From assembly GCA_964017065.1 (NCBI GenBank), contig OZ024790.1, positions 3,802,458 to 3,866,457 on the forward strand: a stretch of 64,000 bases of DNA. Reading direction: 5' to 3'. This document shows positions 11,401 through 22,883 of this stretch, piece after piece. The notes below the pieces were generated by a model. It worked only from the letters and a program-made list of their open reading frames with translations, was not told where the DNA came from and did no database searches. Each line of letters begins with the position of its first letter. Position 1 is the first letter of the stretch. The translations under genes and the position numbers were made by a program. The stretch is from Haliclona indistincta (Eukaryota; Porifera; Demospongiae; Haplosclerida; Chalinidae).

Positions 11401-12599
11401 ACAGGAGTAGAAGTCAACACATCAGCCACACAGCACACACTGAGGGACCTCCCTCCCAACACTGTTGTTGTATTCAGCGTCAGAGCATACACTATCATAG
11501 GACCAGGAGAGAATGTGACAATGCAAACATCTACTACTAGTGTCCGTAAGTAGTGTATTCCTTTTAATATTATATTTTCTTATCAACTTTGCAGCTATCG
11601 TCACTGGAGTGAGAGTGGCAGCGCTAAACAACACAGCAGTTAATGTCTCATGGACTCCAGTAACACTACCAGAGACAGATTACATCATCACTATACACTA
11701 TACACTTGTTAGAAGGACTAAGCGTCAGAATAGCTCTAGTGAGAATTTATTTTGCTTTTATCATAGTACACAACTCCTTTTCTTCTTCTATACAGGTTCA
11801 ATGAATGTCTCAGCTGGCTCATCCTCTGGTATGGTGGGTGGACTGATGACTGGTGAGCAGTACCAGTTCAGTGTGTCTATCACTGTACCTGGTAATGGAC
11901 GTACCTACACTGGACCAGTGAGTGACCCTAGTGATCCCTTTACTGTCATTGAACCACCATCTACTGGCGGTGAGTATATACCAAACCTGCAAAATTTAGT
12001 ATGTACATACATGCAAAAGCATAAATTTAGTTTGCAAACATTATTTGTCGCTGATATCTATACCTTCATGTTGATGACCATTTCTTGACGTAGTGGTATT
12101 CAAGTAGTATTTTATTTTTTTGTATGGTATACTCTTTCTAGGATCTGAAGGTATTATAGCAGCAGTGATTATTGTGGTATTGCTACTAGTTGTGGCTGCT
12201 GTGGTGACGATAGTAATAGTAGTGGTGCTACTAAGGTCAGTACATGAGAATTTGTATTTAAATATCATGTCAATAATTTTAGACGATCGAGAAATGTTAC
12301 ATCTAAAAGGTAAGTTGATTGACTTATTATCTAATGACAAAGGTACATTACATACAATACAGCCCGCACAATTCACTAGCCATATATGATATACCTGATA
12401 AACAAACAAGGTTAGATTTTGAGATGTGTCAACAATGAAAATGATCATTGCCGATGATTTATCGATCTACAGTGATGGTATCAAAATGGCAGAATGTGCA
12501 GCATATGGCATACACCAAACACAGCAGAAGCCGAGCAATGACACAGGAGTGTATGAACAAATCTCTACAGCAACTTGTATGGAAACAGACTATATATAA
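8414..12599 (+). CDS. Intact single-pass Ig/FN3 receptor (copy B)
   Basis: Thirteen exons with matching phases give 871 aa: 8414-8558, 8928-9293, 9351-9722, 9770-10048, 10589-10882, 10937-11221, 11285-11545, 11595-11738, 11796-11969, 12142-12235, 12283-12309, 12363-12410 and 12473-12599. Layout: signal peptide (MLNALLLVCTCTYTVTAQ), an N-terminal Cys-containing module, an Ig-like domain (paired Cys with the TYTC motif), five FN3 domains (WTAP/WSPP motifs; the fifth is split over two exons), a membrane helix (IIAAVIIVVLLLVVAAVV), then a tail of about 60 aa. The tail has YDIP, YGIH and VYEQI tyrosine motifs and no kinase. Ectodomain exons are nearly all phase 1-1. The start codon is chosen because the ATG used by copy C is ATC here. 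It is probably a surface adhesion or recognition receptor (inference); the ligand is unknown. Confidence 0.85.
8576..8880. mobile_element. hAT-like MITE in intron 1 of receptor B
   Basis: This is a 305-bp element with inverted ends, TAGGGCTAAAACGAATA and TATTCGTTTCAGCCCTA, rich in ATTCGAA words. A full second copy lies in reverse orientation at 41059-41365, where an 8-bp target duplication supports hAT. Here the flanks do not form a clean duplication. Confidence 0.8.
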
Positions 12600-13022
12600 A
12601 TCATGCACTGCAAAATTGCCTAAATATACACTTCATTGTTTCTCACATCATGCACCAACACTGATAGTATACTTTCACCATGTATATACATGTAGTCACT
12701 GCTTTAACTGTACCTGGTCAGCATTTCTACTTAAACGGATCTAGTATTATTAGGCTATGGAATGCCCTTCCCACAATTGACTTATTTCTTCCATTTCAAA
12801 GCATAAAACATTATTTATTTTGCCATTACTCATTTTCAATCCGACATCTCGTGTACTTATCATTTTATGTGTCCTTGTTTCTCATGCTCATCTCTTCCCC
12901 ATTAGTTAAACTCTATTGTAGTAGGCTGCTCCACTAGATGGAGTTTGTCCTTCAGCATATGTTTGTCGTAAAGTTTCAATAATAATAATAATCATCGTTG
13001 ATTTGATTACACATAAATAATT

Positions 13023-13100
13023 TTAGTTAGGAATCAATAATGAAACAGTTCTATCTGCACTGGCTATATAGCTAGTGTATCATAACGAAAGTCAATCTGA
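13023..13100 (-). pseudogene. FBXW9 last-exon pseudo-copy
   Basis: The segment matches the FBXW9 final exon at 22884-22955, including the splice acceptor and flanking sequence out to about 13150. A 2-bp insertion (CTATATAGC against CTATAGC) breaks the frame. It sits downstream of receptor B exactly as the real exon sits downstream of receptor C, showing that receptor and FBXW9 3' end were duplicated together. Confidence 0.8.
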
Positions 13101-13209
13101 AAAGAGAAAAACAAGTAAGATCACAAACCAAACAATAACCAAATAAAGCACCAAAGGTGCAGATGCCTCGGTGCAGTAGCATGTATGCTAGCATGCAATT
13201 AGCAGATAC

Positions 13210-13720
13210 ATGTGACAGCACGTATACATGAATGCAGTAGATCCATGGAAGCATCAAAACAGTATCATAGAAGCATGCAATGCAAGCTACAGTAGAAGCG
13301 ACCAGCAGATCCATGGAACATGCAGGCAAGCAGCAGATCATAGCAACAGTGCTATGGAAGCACAGGCTAGTGGCAGCTATCCAGCAGCAGGCAAACAGCA
13401 GATCATAGTGACATTTCTATGGAAGCGCAGGCTAGTGGCAGCTATCCAGTAGCAGCAGATCATAGCAACAGTGCTATGGAAGTGCAGGCTAGTGACAGCT
13501 TATCCAGCAGCAGATCATAGCAACAGTGCTATCGAAGCGCAGGCTAGTGGTAGCTATCCAGCAGCAGCAGCAGCAGATCATAGCAACAGTGCTATGGAAG
13601 CACTGGCTAGTAGTAGCTATCCAGCAGCAGCAGGCAAGCAGCAGATCATAGCAACAGTTCTATGGAAGCGCAGGCTAGTGGCAGCTATCCAGCAGCTGTA
13701 CAAGCTGTTGTACCAAAAGT
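13210..13720. repeat. Minisatellite, about 55-65 bp unit
   Basis: About six imperfect copies carry the words CAGCAGATCATAGCAACAGT, GCTATGGAAGCGCAGGCTAG and TGGCAGCTATCCAGCAGCAG. Unit length varies through expansion of CAG triplets. The frames through it are open but repetitive and are not taken as coding. Confidence 0.85.
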
Positions 13721-13790
13721 TGTATTGAAGCAATGAAGCTGGGCGTGACTGTAACTGCTCTTCTCGCTCCGGCTCACCTGTCGAGCAGCT

Positions 13791-15206
13791 GGTTGTTACT
13801 AAAACCCGGGACGGGACGGGACTCAGGCGGGATGTCCCGTCCCGTCCCGCATACTAAAATGCGGGACGCATAAGGGTGGAGAGGGCGTGACTCGTACCTT
13901 TGAGCACGTGCTTGCTCATACACGTGCTTGAATTGGCGCCGTTTTCCTCACGTGGCCACACATGGTTGAGTTCAACAATTCGACGATGACGAACAGAATC
14001 TTCGATGTCTAGAAATCTGTTTCTATTACAGAAGTTGTTGCAATTCTAACAAGGGCAAAGGAACAGGGACTGGAGAAAGATGGTGATACGATCATTACTA
14101 GTCCTCCAAAGAAGCCAAAGGCTGGTGAACTGTACTTGTTCCTGGCGACTGATGATGCCAAGCAAGGTAACCTAAAAAAACAATTTAAAATTTATTATGC
14201 ATATTAATTTTATGATATTAATTTTACTATCATGTTACGTTTGATTAGATGACTGGAGATGTGATCAGTATCGCTGGATAAATCAGGGTGTGACCAAGCT
14301 TCCGAGAAAAGAACCATTGGTAAAGAAGTTCTATTTTGATTTAGACACTCCAAATGGGCCATCCAAAGAATTTCAACAACATGGGTATCAACTCATAGGA
14401 GAAACTACCTTCACTCTGGTTCACTACCAAGGTGATCAAAGTGCAGCTGTTGACTTCTGCCACCGAAATTCTACCAAATCATCCAACCATAATTTTGTTC
14501 GCACTCTCCCATCCAAGATGAAAGAGTTCGAAAAAGCATGTGCTATTGATCATGCCAACATTGTGTACAAGAAAGAGGTGGGATCACTGGACTGCCCTCC
14601 TGAGAGTGTACCCGTGACAATTCCTCGAGATATTATTAACCCATTAGCACAGGCGAATAATAACATCAAGATGAGCACCACAAAGAAGTGGCTCCATACC
14701 TATCTTTTGTCCATGCTTACTACCAGACTCTTATGATGAGGAGATGGTGGAATGCAGTCGATGCAAGGAGTGGTACCATTATAAATGTGTTGGAAATCCT
14801 CAGAGGTTGTTATGAAAATGTTTCTGTTCTAACTGCAAGTAGCTAGACTAATTTTTCCCTTTTTTCATGGCTCAGTTTTATCTTGTCATCACACAATTGT
14901 ACTTTTGGTTTTACTTCAGTACAATCATTTTTTGGTTTAATTCATTACATGTACCTTTTCAATAATAATACTATTACCCGGAAATAACATGCAGCAATAC
15001 AACAGTAATTTCAGTACGCAAACATTACTGCACCTGTAGATAAATGCCTGCAACATAGAGGCTTTTCACAACAGCGACTAGGTATAGGCTAGAGTATACA
15101 GTAATAACGAAAGCCGGGATTTTATTTTCGTCCCGCATTTTAGTATGCGGGACGGGACGGGACATCCCGCCTGAGTCCCGTCCCGTCCCGGGTTTTAGTA
15201 ACCACC
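13791..15206 (+). mobile_element. DNA transposon with 8-bp TSD and PHD-finger fragment
   Basis: About 75-bp near-perfect inverted ends start GGTTGTTACTAAAACCCGGG and are rich in GGGACGGGAC. The perfect 8-bp direct repeat GAGCAGCT (13783-13790 and 15207-15214) fits hAT- or P-type insertion. Inside are coding-like pieces: 14032-14166, then 14249-14736 (DDWRCDQYRWINQGVTKLPR onward), then in a shifted frame a PHD-finger pattern at about 14712-14835 (CPC, MVECSRCKEWYHYKCVG, CFCSNC). The shift and a TGA before the last Cys pair break it. No transposase was recognised, so this copy is non-autonomous, carrying either an accessory ORF or a captured host gene. Confidence 0.75.
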
Positions 15207-15214
15207 GAGCAGCT

Positions 15215-15740
15215 AAGTGAACTCAAACACGCTTTCGCTCGCTAGTTTCACTGCTGCCAATGGAGTCGCGCGAGCTGTACTATCACAGATCAAGCCTTCA
15301 AGTTGCACTGTAGCCATCTGTAGACAGTTTTGTCTATGAAGTAGGCCCGAGCGCTCAAGACGGCTGTTTAGGTTAGCAAATCACGCCATAACTTCAAAAC
15401 AAAGGCTTTAATAGCAAATCTGTCAAATTTGATTTTCATAAACTATCGAGATCTACCTGTATAGATAGTTTCGTGGCAATATGGTGTGATGGAATGTAAC
15501 TACTAAGTAACTACTAAGTAACTACAAAAAAGTTTTTTTGTAGTTTTTCGTCTACCATGATGAAAAGATATTAATTTTTTATCAAAAGAAAGCAAGCTCA
15601 TGCGCTTGCTTCAGCAGTTCAGTATAGCTATATAGTGTAGCTATTTATTCAGCACTTTGCTGCTGCCGTTCGCTTGCTTGTTTGCGGGCATCAGCTGCTC
15701 GAACTTGGAATGAGCGGAATTACCCCGTGGGCGAAATTAC
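15215..15740. other. Stretch with no recognised gene
   Basis: Between the 8-bp-TSD transposon and the FBXW9 pseudo-exon I see no reading frame or repeat family that I can assign, except short direct repeats of TAACTACTAAG near 15500. Confidence 0.5.
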
Positions 15741-15839
15741 CCCGCCCTCCCTTAGTATGTACTAAAAGTACAAGTATAATACTTGTGTGTATAAGCTGTT
15801 GAAGACATGATGTATGAGAAAAAATTCGTGATGAAGTAC

Positions 15840-15964
15840 CTGTCATTCACTCGCTCCATCATTCTACCGACTGACACATCCCAGGCCAGCACTGCTGCAT
15901 CCCAACCACCAGAGAATAACACATTCGGGTTACTATGGTGACTAGCAAGGCACCACACCTATCC
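15840..15964 (-). pseudogene. FBXW9 exon-3 pseudo-copy with stop
   Basis: This is a nearly identical copy of the FBXW9 exon at 24020-24144, with its downstream intron sequence. The second codon has changed from TGG to TAG (the Trp of the WVWC motif), so it is dead. The matching upstream intron continues only at 17629-17815, after an insertion of about 1.6 kb of repeats. It belongs to the same segmental duplication as the pseudo-exon at 13023. Confidence 0.85.
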
Positions 15965-15993
15965 CTGTGAAGGAGACGAGAATTGGGGAGAAA

Positions 15994-17628
15994 CACAATT
16001 TATGCAATGATACTGTACAAGAAAATTAAAAAGATTTCTATCGAAATCAAAAGGATGTAGACTAGTGATGAAGAAATATACCACTGGTCCACAATGTAAA
16101 TCAACAAGGAACAAGCATGGAATGGTAACACGACTGACTTGCTAACAAACCATAGATCCCTACATCAGTGGCTGCTTTGTGGCCTGACTATTGCTAGTTC
16201 AGCAAGTTGCTGTTGACTGACACCTGACGTGCATTGAATTCAGCTTGTGACAAAATATTGATCCTATGTACAGCCACTGATGTAGGGATCTATGGTCTGT
16301 TAGCAAGTCAGTCGTGTTACCATTCCATGCTTGTTCCTTGTTGATTTACATTGTGGACCGGTGGTATATTTCTTCATCACTACATCCTTTTGATTTCGAT
16401 AGAAATCTTTTTAATTTTCTTGTTTGTGTCCTTTTTTTCTTTTTCAGCGAAGTGCAGTTCAATACTATGCATGTACTGAGTCGTCTTTGTTTCCACCATT
16501 AGCTTAGTTTTCCTGTTGTTGATGGCTTTTCTTTATTATTAATAATTTTAAACTTGTAGCTAAAATTCTATTGCTGTACATATCAGCTCGCCTACGCATG
16601 CATGCATGCAGTGCATACGAGCCCCGCCTACACTTGTGACCAATACATGTACGGCGGTTATAATTATCTAGCAAGCAAGCGCAGAATGGTGATCTTACAC
16701 GAGCTTACCGTTCTTCGAAGACTCCAGTATGTGTTCTCCGTGATCCATACGGCGCGGCGATACTCTAGCTCGACCAGCTAGTGCTTGGTCACGTGCGCTA
16801 GCCACTGCTTGGTCACGTGCGTATTGCGCAATCACAATAATGGCGTCTGGCACTTTAGCTGACAATGAATCACGATCGAGAAATCGCGGAATTTATATCG
16901 CCGTTTCGCTAAAAACAAAGTTCAAAAGGCACCTACCAGGAGAATTTCACGACTGTTAGTGGGTGTTTTGGTCTCGGCATTGCTTGCGTAAAGGCGCTAG
17001 GCGCGCTGAAGAAGAAAGAAGTAAACGAAGATGACGAAATTCGATTTTCACCGTTTCCAGGTTTGTCACTTTAGTAACAATTTCGAGCAATCTCCTTGCT
17101 ACTATATGATGGGGCAACGCCAGAGAGCAGATCTAAGTGTCTTTGGACGTATAAAATTCATCACAAGGAGAAATATCAGCGTTTGAACGCTAATACATTG
17201 TATGTAGCCGCCATCTTGTTTTCTCGTTCATCCCTACATAGGGAGGCACTACCGTGCCTCCCTAATATTAGTCACGGTAACAATCATTAATTTTTATGTA
17301 CAATAACATGCATGATTGCATACTTTCTTTTACATGTAGCTACATTTTAAAGCAGGCTGTTTCCAGTATCAGTGTAACTATGGAGATAACACGCACTGTA
17401 CTATCTATAACGTTTGCATTGTCGCCAGCCTTCAGTGGAGCAGTCAGTTTCTAGCTGTTGTATAAGTTGAAAATTTGATTTTTTCACCTATTAGTTTTTG
17501 TCAATGCTTACCGTTTTCTTATTTAAAAAGGTCACATATTTTTATTAAAATCTATCTATCTGGAGAAAGCTCTGTTTTTATACCAGCATTTATAGTTCAG
17601 CTAACATTAATAGAAGACTTAATTTACT
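15994..17628. mobile_element. Composite repeat insertion in the FBXW9 pseudo-intron
   Basis: Compared with the functional intron (24145 onward), this block separates GACGAGAAT from TACCAGGTGAC. It holds a fold-back (arms about 16017-16174 and 16271-16422), then a reverse-orientation copy (16420-17263) of the left half of the element at 3785, ending in the same TIR (GGCACTACCGTGCCTCCC). 17265-17625 is unique sequence in which I see nothing. Confidence 0.65.
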
Positions 17629-17996
17629 TACCAGGTGACCCGGATAAAATAAAATAATAATATTATACCAGAAAAAATGTTAACCTGTAGACTTTGTTCA
17701 GTTTTATTAATAATGGTGAGGTAATACAATTAAGGTAATACAATTAAGGTAAAAAAACTAACTATGCTGGATGTCAGCAGCATTATTCCACAAACATTCA
17801 CCAGCAATAATGAATTGAAGAATGAATGAATCAGTGGCTGCCAAGATTCAATGCACTTCGGTGTCAGCCAAGAGCAACTAGCTGAATTAGCTGTAGTCTG
17901 CCACAGCAGCCACTGATGTAGGGTTTTATGGTCTATTGAAGCAAGTCAATCGTGTTACCATTCCATGCTAGTTCCTTGTTGGTTGACATTGTGGAC

Positions 17997-18547
17997 TAGT
18001 CTGGCAGCCCCGCCCCTTCGCATTATTGTGGAAGGGCCTGGCGTCAGCAATATCAACAAGTTGTACCAGTGGAATTTAACATTTTCACGTGTTAATTGGT
18101 AACAAAATGGCGGCAGTCAGTGTGCTGTATGCTTTATTGATCTAGCTAACAAAATCGGCGGAAGAAGCAACCTTCGGTCAGCTTAAAAATTAAACTATGA
18201 CATCTTATTCAAGCGTCAATGGAAGCAAGCAAAGCATAGACACCCAGGCTTTCTGTACCATGTTCACAACGTAAGTTACACAGACGAGCGTACACCATTA
18301 CGTTCAGTAGCTCGTTCATGACGTCATTTGCATGGTCACAACAGGTGTACAGCGCGTTTACTGCAGCCAATACTGCGTGATTTCTAGGCGAACGTTCGTA
18401 GCTTATGAATATTCATAATTAATTGATTATGCCGTGCGTTTCTGCAATCTGATTGGATCGCAGAATCCCTGCGACTGGTACAACTGATTGATACTGCTGA
18501 CGCCAGGCCCTTCCACAATAATGCGAAGGGGCGGGGCTGCCAGACTA
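17997..18547. mobile_element. MULE-like MITE nested in a fold-back relic
   Basis: About 59-bp inverted ends start TAGTCTGGCAGCCCCGCCCC, with one mismatch near the inner end. The perfect 9-bp duplication ATTGTGGAC (17988-17996 and 18548-18556) fits Mutator-like insertion. Removing the element and one duplicate restores the fold-back family sequence ACATTGTGGACCAG, which confirms the boundaries. No coding capacity was seen. Confidence 0.9.
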
Positions 18548-18599
18548 ATTGTGGACCAGCAGCAGATTTCATTAATCCCTATACATCCTTTTGATTTCG

Positions 18600-19060
18600 T
18601 TATAAATCTTTTTATATATAGATATAATCTATATAAAATAGATCCCTACATCAGTGGCTGTACATAAGATCAATATTTTCTAACAGTCATGTTGAATTAG
18701 TTATAGCTATTTTAGCTATTTATAGCTATTTTAGTTATAGCTAGTTATAGCTAAAACTAAAATAGCTTAGTTATAGCTAGTTATTAGTTAGTTATTAGTT
18801 ATAGCTAGTTATAGCTATTTTAGTGTCCTGCTTTATGCTATAATAAAAAAAATTCAATTCAATGCACTTCGGTGTCAGTCAATGGCAACTAGCTGAATTA
18901 GCTATAGTCTGCCACTGATGTAGGGATCTATGGTCTGTTAGCAAGTCAATCGTGTTACTATTCCATGCTAGTTCCTTGTTCGTTTACATTGTGGACCAGT
19001 AGCAGATTTCATTCATCCCTACATCCTTTTGATTTCGTTACAAATCTTTTTATTTCTTTA
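18600..19060. repeat. Fold-back relics and TAGCTA-rich tract
   Basis: Partial arms of the fold-back family flank an AT-rich tract (18690-18825) made of TTAGTTATAGCTA-type words. This is the remainder of a copy that began at about 17825 and was broken by the nested MITE. Confidence 0.6.
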
Positions 19061-19331
19061 TATTTATTAGGCTGGCCTTTATAATAGCTTTTGCTAGTTG
19101 GTATTTTACCTGTATGCTCTTGTTCTAGGACCAAACATTTAGAAAAAAAACTCTTCATATTCTCTTTAAAAATAAAATGCACTTTGATATACACAATTTC
19201 TTCTCTGGTCTCGAGAACATGCACGGCATGAGCAGTACAGACTTTCATCAGTCAACAATCCCGTTTGACCGGATGCCAGTGTCATTTTTAGTCAGAAGTG
19301 TTGACGTGATACCAGAGAGCCGCGCGGTGTC

Positions 19332-22300
19332 ATGAAGAAAGTAGGTATACTGAGCGTTTTGCTGATCGTGTGTACATGTACGTACACCGTGAACACCCAG
19401 GGCTGCACCGCGCCGTCTTCTTTGATACCTGGTACAGGCAAGACTAACAATATCCCCGTAATACAAGCCGGTTCGGGAGGTACTGTATTTTATTTTTGAT
19501 AAACCTGAATGCCTTTTGTGTTTAATTGATCAGTGCTTAGATCACAAGTTGGTGGTCGTCTTGTCACACCATGGTCACTGTTCAGTGCGCAGCAGGTACT
19601 TGAGCATGGTCTGTGGTGTCAGGTTAACAGTGCAAGCAATGCTGGTATGGGCAGCAACATTGGAGACATGTTCTACCCTACTGGAGATGGACCTGATGGC
19701 TTCACTGTAGCCCCAACCAGTGACCCCAGCAACAATGTGCCGTACCAGCAACTGAAATGTACTAACCAAATTGGAATAATAGTAGATGGTGACATGACCA
19801 ACAACCAGGGTATTGTGAAGTGTAACACTACTATCTCCAACCAGGACAGAGATACCAACTACTGGGTAGTGTATCTCACCAATGTGTTCAATAGCTATTG
19901 TAAGTTACCACATGTCATAATCAATATTTTATCACAACAATCTCTGTTTAATTGTGATGTAGCTGGTCCCACAGTGGACTCTAACATGACACTCTCCATA
20001 CTCTCATCAAGAGATGCTGATCCCAACATTGAGTACTCACTCTCCTTCACTGTCTCATTTGGTCCACCATCAAGAATTACATGTACTCGTGATAGCAGTC
20101 AATTTCTTAATACAAGAGATCCTAACCCACTATTAACTCGTGAGGTGATCAGGTCACGTTATATCAGTAGTACACAACCAGACATGACTCGTGTCACAGT
20201 TAGACCAGGCCCTCAGCCAAGATCAGGAGCAACATACACATGTACTGTGATTGTTGAGGGACGTACTAATATTGATTTTGGTGCTTATGCCTTTGATCAA
20301 AAGGGTTCAGGATCCTCTACTGTCACAGTAACCGGTGAGTAATAATTATGTAAGTGAGTGAATCACTACTTGTTCCCTCCCATTATACAGTTGCAGGTAC
20401 TCCCACTGCTGTCACTGTGACCAGGACTACTATTACTAATATTAGGGTCTCGTGGACAGCTCCATCAACAGGACCAGCACTAGGTGGCTATGAGGTATCC
20501 TACCAGACAGCAGCTGGGAGCAATGGTTCTAGCACTACTACCACCACTGAGCTGACACTGACTGGACTGGTGTTGGGACAGACATACTCCATTTTTGTAG
20601 TAGCATTTGGACCAGAGGGAGCTCCTGTGCTGCCCAGTGCTCGCAGTAACACAGCAATGATTACATTGAGTGAGATTAGTTCTTATCATGAGTTTGATCT
20701 TATGCTTTCCATAGATAATATGCAGCCCACTAATGTAGCAGTCAATCCCTCAACCACCTCCATCATGGTGACATGGACAGCTCCACAGTCTGTTACTCCT
20801 GACAGCTACTCTGTTTCAGTTTGATGTTTGCGAGTGTGTGATAATGCACCAACTACTGCAGGTACACTACCTGTCCCTAATGGAGGAGCGGCCACTAGCT
20901 ACACTATTAACAACCTTGATTCTTATGTTTCTTGTACTGTGAGAGTGATAGCTATGGTTGGTAGTGCCAGTAGCCAATCAAATGAAGTATTTACAGCTAC
21001 TCTCACTGCAGGTACGTATTACAGTATTGTATCATTATAATTTTACATTCACTGCCTGATCCATTCTAGCTCCTACTGGTGCTCCTGAAACACTCAATAT
21101 CACATCAGTGGAGAAGAGGTCACTCACTGTAGTGTGGGGGACAGTACCCTGCCCTGACCAGAGAGGACCCATCACTGGATACAGACTGTGCTACAACTCC
21201 ATGATGGTTAATATTGATGGAAAGGATAGTAGAGAGCATGTGTTGACTGGACTGACTCCATTCACTAGCTACTCTGTACAAGTGGCAGCAGTCAATGCTG
21301 GAGGGACTGGACCATACAGTGATCCAGCACCCACTGTGGAGACACTGCAGGATGGTGAGTGATGTGGACTACAATTAGTACATAGTCACTGTGTGTGTTC
21401 CTGTACAGTTCCTGGTCCAGTGTCTGATCTGTCAGCCACTCCAGGAGTGGTACAGCTCACCATCTCATGGAGTCTTCCCTCAGAGCCCAATGGACGTATT
21501 ACTATGTACCAGATTAGCTACAACACAGGAGTAGAATTCAACACATCAGCCACACAGCACACACTGAGGGACCTCCCTCCCAACACTGTTGTTGTATTCA
21601 GTGTCAGAGCATACACCATCATAGAGAATGTGACAGATCAAGCAACTACTACTAGTGTCCGTAAGTATAGAGTATGTATTAAAACATTCACTTATTAACT
21701 TAAATATGTAGCTCGTGTTACTAAAGTGAAAGTGGAGGCACTGAACAACACAGCAGTTAATGTCTCGTGGACTCCAGTAACACTACCAGAAATAGATTAT
21801 ATCATCACTATACACTATACACTTGTTGGAAGGACTAAGCGTCAGAGTAGCACTGGTGAGAATTTTATTTTACTTTTATGATATACACAACTCTCTGCAT
21901 GCTTCATCTAAATATACAGGTTCAGTGAATGTCTCAGCTGGCTCATCCTCTGGTATGGTGGGTGGACTGATGACTGGTGAGCAGTACCAGTTCAGTGTGT
22001 CTATCACTGTACCTGGTAATGGACGTACCTACACTGGACCAGTGAGTGACCCTAGTGATCCCTTTACTGTCATTGAACCACCATCTACTGGCGGTGAGTA
22101 TAATACGAAACCTTTAAGCTTTCCATACATGCAAACGCATAAAGTTGTAAACATATATTTGTCACTGACATATTGCTCTATATAGTTCCATGTCAATGAC
22201 CGTTTCTTGATGTGGTGATAACCATGTTGTTTTTACCTGTTTTGTCTGGTATATATACTCTTTTCTAGGATCAGAAGGTATTATAGCAGCAGTGATTATT

Positions 22301-22719
22301 GTGGTATTGCTACTAGTTGTGGCTGCTGTGGTGACGATAGTAATAGTAGTGGTGCTACTAAGGTCAGTACATGATTGTGTTTAACTATAACGTCAGTATT
22401 AATTTTTAGAAGATCGAGAAGTGTTACTTCTAAAAGGTGAATGATTGTTTTAATAATTATTATACTAATAAACAAAGGTATGTTTCTATACAGCTCACAC
22501 AATTCACTAGCTATATATGATATACCTGATCAACAAACAAGGTCAGATCACGAGATGTGTTATCTGTCAACAATGAAAATAATCATTGCTGCCGATGATT
22601 TATCCACACACAGTGATGGTATCAAAATGGCAGAATGTGCAGCATATGGCATACACCAAACACAGCAGAAGCCGAGCAATGACACAGGAGTGTATGAACA
22701 AATCTTTACAACAACTTAG
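19332..22719 (+). pseudogene. Ig/FN3 receptor copy C with one in-frame stop
   Basis: Thirteen exons are colinear with copy B: 19332-19479, 19534-19899, 19963-20334, 20391-20669, 20715-21011, 21070-21354, 21409-21660, 21712-21855, 21920-22093, 22269-22362, 22410-22436, 22494-22541 and 22614-22719. They total 864 codons: signal peptide, Ig-like modules, five FN3, membrane helix, tail with YDIP, YGIH and VYEQI. All splice phases hold. The only lesion is TGA at 20822-20824 in the second FN3 domain, where copy A has GGA and copy B GCC. A 9-nt in-frame deletion removes three residues in FN3 four. It may be a young pseudogene, a null allele or a sequencing error; otherwise it looks functional. Confidence 0.8.
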
Positions 22720-22883
22720 TATGGATATACGTCATGTATACATCATGCAAAATTGCCTAAACAAAATGCATCAACACTGATAGTTTACTTTCACCATTTG
22801 TATTTAGTCACTGCTATAATGGTTTAGTAATTTTCATTGTTGATCTATAAATTTTGAGCAAACATAAATATTATACACGGCTA

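Noticed and set aside
12473..12599. Classical ITAM in the receptor tail
   Set aside because: The first tyrosine is followed by GIH, not xx[LI], and the tyrosines are 16 apart rather than 10-12.
13210..13720. CRISPR-like array
   Set aside because: Units are imperfect, of variable length, without unique spacers, in a eukaryotic genome; an ordinary minisatellite.
15752..15958. A second functional WD40 gene
   Set aside because: It is a single duplicated FBXW9 exon with a TAG at the conserved Trp and no partner exons in frame.
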